Shown: piece after piece, positions 57,305 through 64,000 of the stretch | Position numbering within the stretch: position 1 is the stretch's first letter | Layout: each line of letters starts with the position of its first letter | From: Centrapalus pauciflorus | Taxonomy: Eukaryota > Streptophyta > Magnoliopsida > Asterales > Asteraceae | Direction: 5' to 3' | Length of the DNA stretch: 64,000 nucleotides | NCBI GenBank assembly: GCA_020465985.1 | Contig: JAANYP010002038.1 | Span: 186,001-250,000, forward strand | Program-made: the position numbers and the translations under genes | Notes under the pieces: model-generated | What the model saw: the letters and a program-made list of their open reading frames with translations, nothing else | The model's database searches: none | Told to the model about the DNA's origin: nothing

Positions 57305-57587
57305 TGTTGGGTACAATAATAAATAGAGTTGAAAACAATATTTTCTAATAGTTCAGGGACTGAATTGTAAATACACAATAGTTATATTATGTATATAAAT
57401 AGAAGTTTATTGTAATGTTGAGAAGAACGTAGCTTGGACAGATTTATAGAATAATTGCTTTGCAAGTCAAGAAACCCCAATGTAATATTCTCTCTATTAA
57501 TCATTCAATAGATTGTGTTGATAATTGTTGTTATTATTCATATTGATTGTTTGTATGTGATTGAATTGCAAGAAATATGAATTCACA
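57305..57587 (+). repeat. 5' LTR of the non-autonomous element
   Basis: 283 bases, TGTTGGGTACAA...AATTCACA, with a TATATAAATAG promoter box at 57392-57402 and an AATAAAT-type signal near the start. Confidence 0.92.
57392..57402 (+). promoter_or_regulatory. TATA box in the 5' LTR
   Basis: TATATAAATAG, identical in the 3' LTR at 62233-62243. Confidence 0.65.
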
Positions 57588-57589
57588 TT

Positions 57590-57602
57590 TGGTATCAGAG
57601 CC
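57590..57602 (+). promoter_or_regulatory. Primer-binding site (initiator tRNA-Met)
   Basis: TGGTATCAGAGCC, two bases after the LTR end, is complementary to the 3' end of plant initiator tRNA-Met, the standard Copia primer. Confidence 0.92.
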
Positions 57603-57949
57603 AAATATGGCTAAATTTGAGTGAATTTGAATATGAATTTTAAAAAATATTTGAACAATGTTACATTCGAAATTTTTTCAGAAAATCATTTGTGGATTTT
57701 GATTTTGTGGATGAAATGGAATGAGTTTTGGATCGAAGGTGTGAAATTTAAAGGCGAATCTGATGATATAAGCATCAAATATTATCTCTAAACACACGGA
57801 ATTTAATTGAAAATTTTCAGATTTTTTTTTGAAAAAGTGTGTTATTGAGGTATTTTGATCGACTTTTGGTTTTTAATCGAAAATTACCCAAAGTTGTTTC
57901 ACAAAAGTTGTTGCTGTGTGAAAAATGCATACTCGCTCATAATTTGAGG

Positions 57950-58345
57950 TCATATGGAGAATTTTAATTGAAAATTTGTGTTTTTGAACTTGATTTTTAT
58001 CAGTTTTTGATCAAACTCGGGCAACACTAAAATCATAGTTTTGATCGAGTTTTATGCTTTATTGATCGAGTTTTATGCTTTATTGATCGAGTTTCATGCT
58101 TTATTGATCGAGTTTATTGCTTCTTTAATTGAGTTTCAAAGAAAGTCATCCGAGTTGCGTTGTTCATCAACGAAGTTTCATATAAAGTCATTCGAGTTGG
58201 ACTACAAGTTCATTCGAGTTTCATTCTCAATCATTTGAGTTTTATACTTCTTCATTTGAGTTTGGTGATTCTTTATTCGAGTTTGAGCCTTCATTGTGTG
58301 AGTTTGATACTTATTCATTCGAGTTTCATCATACTTTTGACTGTT
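57950..58345. repeat. TTGATCGAGTTT / TTCATTCGAGTT word array in the leader
   Basis: Four tandem 21-base units TGATCGAGTTTTATGCTTTAT start at 58033, followed by about ten irregular TCATTCGAGTTT words to 58330. The array lies between the primer site and the gag-like ORF. The same word on the opposite strand fills 63225-63840. Confidence 0.8.
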
Positions 58346-58652
58346 TGACCTTAGCTGCTTAATTTGGCCATAACTTTTGACTGGAACATCGTTAGAAGGC
58401 CTACCATACGTCAAATCGAAGCTTGAACAGAGAAAAAAGTTACCGGTTCGGTAAATTTTCGAGGCCCAAATCCACTCCAGAAAAAAGTTACGGGCATTTT
58501 TCTGTAGAAAAGCTGAAATTTCAAAGTCAAAAAGTCAATTCAAAGCTGTTTTTTCACAAGTTATCATTTTTAGATATAATTTTTAATGTTTTATCAGAAT
58601 TCACTCATTTTTCCATAAAAGATCTTGGAAGTTCATTTTTCTGCAATTCATA

Positions 58653-59642
58653 ATGGTGTTTGAAAAATTTTCAAAGTCTGAGCTGATTGCCAAACTTACT
58701 GAATCTGAAAAGATTCGTAAGAACAATTATGACATTCTCGTTCAGTTAAATACTGATAAACATTTGGTGTTACGTAATGTACGAATATTGAACGAAGAAA
58801 TTCAGAGCTTAAAAGAAAAACAAAACTCTGAGAGTTGTGCTCATCAATTGAAAATATCTGAATTACTTAAAGAACTTGATGAGCTGAAACAAGAAAATTT
58901 TCAGACTGCAACTCAACTCAAATATCTTTTGCCTGAAAGATCTGATCTTTAAAAGAAAGTTAAAGATCTTGAAGAATTACTTTCCAAGACAAATGATACT
59001 GATCAAAATTGTATTTTAAACAAATCTGAAGAATTTTTTGCTCTTGAAAAAGAGTTATCTTTAATTAAAGATTCTCTTGAGAAAGAAAGACATGAGTTCT
59101 TACTGAAAGAACAAGATTTTAAAACAAAATCTAAGTTGTTTGAAGATGAAAGAAAGGTGTTCTTAATTAAAGAACAATCTTTTAAAACTGGTTTCCAATC
59201 ATTTGATAATGACAGAAATTCTTATTTGGTCATTATCAAAGGTTTAGAAGATAAGATACTTCATCTTACCAAACAAATTAGTGATTTTCCTTCTTCAAAA
59301 GAATCAAAGGTTGAGATTTCTTTAGTTCGTTTAAAATCCAAAGTTGATCATTCTGATTTATCTACAGAAAGTGAAAATAATCCAACTGAATTTTCTAAAT
59401 TTGATTCTTCTTCAGATCTTAAACTTAAGTATCTGTTAAAGATACACAGAGGCAAAGATAAAGTTGTTGAACAACTTCCGGTAAAGATTTACACCGGTGA
59501 ATCTTCAAAGTCAACTTTTCCTAAAGTTTCTGGAAATACTGGTCATTCTTCACAGAAAAGAATTTCTCAGAAAAACACCAAGTATTACCAGAAACAGGCT
59601 AGAACCGGACAATTATTCAAAGAGGAGTTTGAACAAGTCTGA
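58653..59642 (+). pseudogene. Gag-like coiled-coil ORF, one in-frame TAA
   Basis: 330 codons from MVFEKFSKSELIAKLTESEK to FKEEFEQV, interrupted by TAA at 58950-58952 after PERSDL with the same frame going on. Nearly all of it is Lys/Glu/Leu-rich with heptad-like spacing (RILNEEIQSLKEKQ, ISELLKELDELKQENFQ, FFALEKELSLIKDSLEKERH), like the long coiled coil in the middle of Sirevirus gag. No zinc knuckle is present. Downstream, at about 59735-59800, another frame reads LRWVPKYKYKWVPKPV, a piece usual near the gag-pol border of such elements, so gag was joined to noncoding 3' DNA by loss of pol. Confidence 0.65.
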
Positions 59643-59869
59643 ACATTTAAATTCAAGTTTCTTTAGAAATTCAGATATTCAATTTTCTCATACTCAAAGA
59701 AATTAATTTTTTTTCTTTTGAGAGAGAAGCTGATAGTTATAACTTGCGATGGGTACCTAAATACAAGTACAAGTGGGTACCAAAACCCGTTTTGAAATAG
59801 GTACCCAAAAGTGCTAACAAGTCTGGATCCAAATCAGTTTGGATACCAAAGACATCTTGATTGTGCAGG

Positions 59870-60195
59870 TTTAAAGAGGCTTTCAGATCACTTCAGACTG
59901 AAACCCGTTCTTTCAGTTCAAAATGGTTTTTAGTTAATCTAGACTAAAACCCATTCTTCAGTTCAATCATATGGTTTTTAGTCATATCAGACTAGAACCT
60001 GGACTTCATCTGAAGAGGCTTCTACTTACATTAGAGTTGAACCTGATCTTTACTGAAATTGGATTTTGTCCTTTTCAGTACAGAACCCAAGCTAAAGGAT
60101 TTCAGTTCTTTCAGACTGAAACCCGATCTTCCGTGACAAATGGCTTCTAATCACTTCAGATGAGAACCCGAGTCTGAAAGACAAATCTTTCTCGA
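59870..60195. repeat. Degenerate CAGACTGAAACCCG tandem repeat
   Basis: Five to six diverged units of about 55-70 bases, each with CTTTCAG(A/T)-CACTTCAGACTGAAACCC(G/A)-TTCTTCAGTTCA-like blocks. Noncoding in all frames. Confidence 0.55.
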
Positions 60196-61630
60196 ATTCC
60201 TGCCCTGAATTCAACTCCAATGTTAGATTAAATAAGAGGGAGTTTTATTTTTGTAATTTTTTGCTCCTGATTAATTCTCTTTGAGTTGACTAACTTAGTG
60301 TGCTTATTTCCAGGGGGAGTTTCAGACGAACTTTGATGAAGACATTTTTTTCAAAAACTATGTGAAATTTTTCACGAACAAATCTTATGCACACATAAAA
60401 ACGTTTTTGAGCTGAAAAGCAAAATATTTCTATAATCTTCTGATTCTCTGAATCTCTCATTGAGAATTGATCTAATCTCTTTGATGTTCATAACTCTTTG
60501 TTACAATGCTTCCAATATATACTGGATTCTCCCGTTATCTCCCTTTTGCTAATTCTTTCATGGAAATCTGATTCTTTTCATATCATATATCAGATTTTCC
60601 ATTTCATTCTGATATCTCCCAACTCACCATTTCCCCAAATTCATTCTGGATTTCATCTCCCAATTCATCTGAGCTGTAAATTCTAATCCGTCGTTGTATG
60701 ATATCCCATGAGCTGAAATGCTTAAGATTATTTCTGCTGACTCCGATTATGCACCTAACTATGTGATAGGCATAAATATCGCTTCCATGGTCTAACCAGA
60801 ACCGGAAGACCTACCCAAGAAGTAAACCACTTATAGTTTGTGTGGGTGAGGGTTCGTTAGGTCACTTAGTTGAGAAGTGTCACTTATCACGGGATTCTGA
60901 CAGGGTCGAGCAGAGGTAAAATAAAATGAGAGGGATACATTGACAGGAGATGGTGGTGCATCAGATTATGCTTTCTCTATAAAGCTGACTGATTTTAATT
61001 CTGAAAAAGTGTGACGGAGGGAGCGTAGTTGAAAAATTCTGAGAGCTGAGAGTTGAGAAAGGATTTGAAGAAAAGATAATCCTACCTACACTGTGTCAGC
61101 TGGGTAATCCACATAATCTATCAAGCCCAAGGCGACTTGATATTGAAAAAGACGTCATGGACCCAGTGACGCATGCACTTAACCCCACCAACTACTCAGT
61201 TATCTCTCAAAAGATTTCTGTTTCAATATGCACGAAGATATAACACATTTTTATCGATATATCATTTGGATACTATTGATATTGAAACAAGGAAGACATT
61301 TGCTCCGGTCTCTCACTTCATTTGATGCACATTGTGTCTAGAGCTGATGATATACACTTTTAGGACACATCGAGTCTAACAGTCTGCGTGACTATAAACT
61401 GCTAGTCCAAAGTGACTAAGCCGGAACAAATAAGAGTGATTCTTTCATGATAAATTCACGATGACTATTTGGAAATCCTACCAGTGTTAACATCACTGAA
61501 CGTAGGTCACATAGATATTGTCTATTGTGCAAACAGGAATCCTATGTGGACCTGGACTTGTTATTTCACAAAATGAATGTGTTTCTTTTTCCCAAAGTTG
61601 AAAAGCTTTGTTTCTATTCTAAAAAGATAT
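60196..61630. other. Noncoding 3' interior of the non-autonomous element
   Basis: No coding pattern. One extra AGGGGGAGTTTCAG purine block is at 60313. The middle (60720-61600) is less AT-rich but no ORF, tRNA-like fold or known domain is recognisable. Confidence 0.55.
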
Positions 61631-61639
61631 AGTATGAAT

Positions 61640-62145
61640 TCGAGGGGGAGTGAAATTTTTGAGGGGGAGTGAGATATATTTGTTTAGTATAGGGGAGAAG
61701 ATATCAGTTTGAGGGGGAGAAATTCAATTTGTAATAATTTGAAATTTTAATTGTTGTTGTATTTTATCTTCTGTAAATTCATTGCATTTATGTCTCTGAA
61801 GATGTTACATGATGTTCATAATCCTTATGATCATCATGAGAGGGAGAAAAAGCTGAATTTCAGAGACAACTGTTGAGTAGTTTGAAGACAACTGATGATA
61901 ATTTCAACAACATCTCAAGATAACTGATCAAGGGAGTCATTCAAAAGATATTCAAGATTCAAGGGGGAGTGTGCTTATAAGAAAAGAGAAGATTTGAGAA
62001 GAAGAGATTTGAAGATCAGAGAGAGACAAATAAAGAAGAAATTTTATCTGAAGATTCAGAGATGAAAGAGAAGAAAAGAGAAAAGATTTGAAGTTCCTGA
62101 CTTGGGCTTTAAATGAAAAATTGTTTTCATCTCTAAGGGGGAGAT
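61640..62145 (+). promoter_or_regulatory. Series of polypurine-tract copies before the 3' LTR
   Basis: GAGGGGGAG occurs at about 61642, 61660 and 61710, with AAGGGGGAG at 61960 and 62134; the last abuts the LTR and is the working tract. Several tract copies upstream of the 3' LTR are a known Sirevirus trait. Confidence 0.7.
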
Positions 62146-62428
62146 TGTTGGGTACAATAATAAATAGAGTTGAAAACAATATTTTCTAATAGTTCAGGGA
62201 CTGAATTGTAAATACACAATAGTTATATTGTGTATATAAATAGAAGTTTATTGTAATGTTGAGAAGAACGTAGCTTGGACAGATCTAGAGAAGAATTGCT
62301 TAGCAAGTCAAGAAACCCCAATGTAATATTCTCTCTATTAATCATTCAATAGATTGTGTTGATAATTGTTGTTTTTATTCATATTGATTGTTTGTATGTG
62401 ATTGAATTGCAAGAAATATGAATTCACA
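62146..62428 (+). repeat. 3' LTR of the non-autonomous element
   Basis: 283 bases, differing from the 5' LTR at about six sites (clustered at 62280-62305 and singly elsewhere). Confidence 0.92.
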
Positions 62429-62932
62429 TATAAGATCATGAACTAGCTCTTCATCTGATACAAAATCTTCATAATCAGCTATGTCCGGAAAGTTCATGGT
62501 ATGAATTTTGCGCGGTAGAAACAGGTTATGGCGAAGCCTGGCAAGGGTGATCTTTGCCTTAAACTGATCTATTGTAACCTTAAAGTGATGATTTCCATAA
62601 GCCAATTCAAACTTTATCGTGTGCCAGAATTGTTGTAAGTAGACTTGGGGGATAGAAGATTTATACGGTAACAGGTAGCCTAGAGGATATCCTTTAAGTA
62701 TGTCTACAATAATGGGATGGCTGACTTTTATGATTTTTGGATCAAGTCTGTGGTTATTGTCACGAAAAGGCAGGCAATATTTTGTTTTCACAAGGTGAGT
62801 GTCTGGGATGGGTGATGACGGTGAAGGTCGGGTAACGGAGGCTGATTTCACTAGTTTTGAGACCAGTGTATGGTTGGATGATGAATGAGAATCAGAAGAA
62901 CTGGAATGTTGAGATTGAGCTTGGGAAGCCAT

Positions 62933-64000
62933 TTGAAACCTGTGAAAAATAATAAACATGTTAGAAAAATCAGATAAACAAATGGAATCCTGCAAATAGA
63001 AAAATAAACATTTTGCTAGAAATTAGAAAAATATGTGTTTTACTGTTTAAAGCATCAAGATTCCAGACAATAATATTAAAATATTATTGTTAGGATTTCA
63101 AAGTCAATCATTAAGAGACCAATGTTAGAAAAACACATATTTTAAAAATTTCTTGAAAAATGTAAATTTTTTTTGAAAAATTAGAAATCGTCCACACTTG
63201 GTAAAGTTTTGGAAATTTTAAAGTGAAACTCGATTGAAACATGAAAAGTCTCGGATGACACATGATTCAACTCGAATTACTTAAGAATGAAACTCGAATT
63301 GAATAAATGATTTCTCGAATGAAGTACCAAACAACTCGAATGAATTAGCAGTCATCTCGAATGAAATGATTGACCAACTCGAATCATGTTGACCATTTCT
63401 CGAAATACTCATGAATCGAGTTGAAACAGTTAAAAGTATTTGCAAGGCATGAACAATGCAACTCGAATGAATAAAAGAGTTTCTCGGATAGACTGGGAAT
63501 TCAACTCGAATATAAGTATGAGTTTCTCGAATGCCTAAGAAAAATACATGAAATAAAACTAAGTCTTATCCTAGGGAACTCGAATAAGAAAGAATGTTCC
63601 TCGAACGACTCATGAATCCAACTCGAATTGAATTGGAATTAACTCGAACCATATTATTATGGAGAGACTGGTTTTGAAAATTTTCTAAGTCCCTAAACAT
63701 TCCCAACTAGAATAAAAGCAAAAATTTCTCGAATCATGAAGTATCCAACTCGAGTGAAACTAAAAGTTTCTCGAGCTGCACTTCATGCAACTCGATCAAA
63801 TCATAAAATGATTCGAATGTTTTGTTGATCGAGTTATCAAATTATAAACTTTTCTAAGTCCTATATGTCACTGATAAACTTCAAAAATCATTCCGTGGAC
63901 ATTTTTGACTATCCATTGATTGTTTGTTACTCGAAATTTGATTTTGAACACATTTTGTTTACTGAACTTTGTCGAGAAACACTCTTTTCGACCCAAAAAA
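62933..64000. repeat. Leader of the Sirevirus sequence with AACTCGAATGA array
   Basis: No ORF. From about 63225 to 63840 there are over twenty-five AACTCGAATGA, TTTCTCGAATG and AACTCGATC words, mostly in one orientation, spaced 15-35 bases. On - they read TCATTCGAGTT, the word of the non-autonomous element's leader. No LTR or primer site is visible before the window ends, so the 5' end lies beyond 64000. Confidence 0.7.

Larger units (their letters stand above)
57305..62428 (+). mobile_element. Young non-autonomous Sirevirus-type LTR element (5124 bp), 5-bp duplication TATAA
   Basis: Two 283-base LTRs (57305-57587 and 62146-62428) with TG...CA ends differ at about six positions. TATAA flanks both sides (57300-57304 and 62429-62433). 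A primer-binding site TGGTATCAGAGCC follows the 5' LTR and a polypurine tract AAGGGGGAGA precedes the 3' LTR. The LTR start TGTTGGGTACA resembles TGTTGGTACA of Sirevirus copy B. The interior encodes only a gag-like coiled-coil ORF; no protease, integrase, RT or RNase H is found, so it must use enzymes of a relative. Confidence 0.9.
55437..62932 (-). pseudogene. Second env-like extra ORF (copy A), split by a 5.1-kb LTR element
   Basis: Starts MASQAQSQHSSSSDSHSSS at 62932 with a Ser-rich tail, then KTKYCLPFRDNNHRLDPKII, KVSHPIIVDILKGYPLGYLL and VYLQQFWHTIKFE, a domain I recall from extra ORFs of Sireviruses in Asteraceae. The LTR element at 57305-62428 interrupts it after VHDL; the frame resumes exactly on the other side (LGYSKPLPKSSKFHRNG, RCMTSKHTGIDRGSIHCLRI). 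Further on, a frameshift between 56470 and 56330 and another near 55900 precede a coiled-coil segment (FVYEQFDEMRERMIGLE) and an acidic tail ending VPVPLSVQS at 55437. It lies directly upstream of mid-gag of copy B with no LTR between. Function is unknown. Confidence 0.65.

Overview
This is a gene-poor, AT-rich stretch of a flowering-plant nuclear genome, built almost entirely of nested transposable elements. Introns with GT/AG borders, plant MULE, Copia, Gypsy, LINE, hAT and Helitron features, and long (AT)n tracts all point to a large dicot genome. The style of the FAR1/Ulp1 MULE and of the Sirevirus extra ORFs reminds me of Asteraceae (lettuce/Tanacetum-like), but that is inference from memory. 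I find no complete host gene; the only host-like coding trace is one possible alcohol-dehydrogenase terminal exon near 44.8 kb. There is no rRNA, tRNA or CRISPR array.

Layout. 1-13.76 kb: most of an autonomous MULE with two convergent decayed genes, a Ulp1-type (C48) protease gene on + and a FAR1-type transposase gene on -. Two solo LTRs sit inside it with perfect 5-bp duplications, one nested in a fold-back element in intron 1 and one inside exon 2. 13.76-16.2 kb: (AT)n tracts, small DNA-transposon remnants and duplications. 16.2-18.1 kb: 3' fragment of an Ale-like Copia. 18.1-29.1 kb: a large Athila-like Gypsy element on - with an open 1536-codon pol, gag in the same frame behind one TGA, a 505-codon extra ORF and two LTRs. 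29.1-33.6 kb: a Tork-like Copia truncated by the Gypsy LTR. 33.6-36.9 kb: AT-rich DNA with a minisatellite. 36.9-40.1 kb: an internally deleted MULE carrying three tandem MITE copies. 40.8-42.4 kb: a 5'-truncated LINE in a tandem repeat. 44.3-45.0 kb: two Helitron ends facing an exon-like fragment. 45.5 kb to the end: Sirevirus-like Copia sequence on - with env-like, pol and gag remains and a hAT MITE, fused to a second env-like ORF that is split by a young 5.1-kb non-autonomous LTR element with about 98% identical LTRs.

The signal that most needs explaining spans families. At least five unrelated elements each carry their own short, dyad-symmetric, CpG-containing word, repeated tens of times but confined to noncoding parts: TTCTACGTAGAAT in every intron and spacer of the first MULE, AATTCGAATTT in the second solo LTR, AGCGTC/GACGCT in the Athila LTRs and ORF spacer, AAGTTCGTACGAACTT in one Sirevirus LTR and its inter-ORF region, and TCATTCGAGTT in the other Sirevirus leaders. 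I know of no standard name for this pattern.
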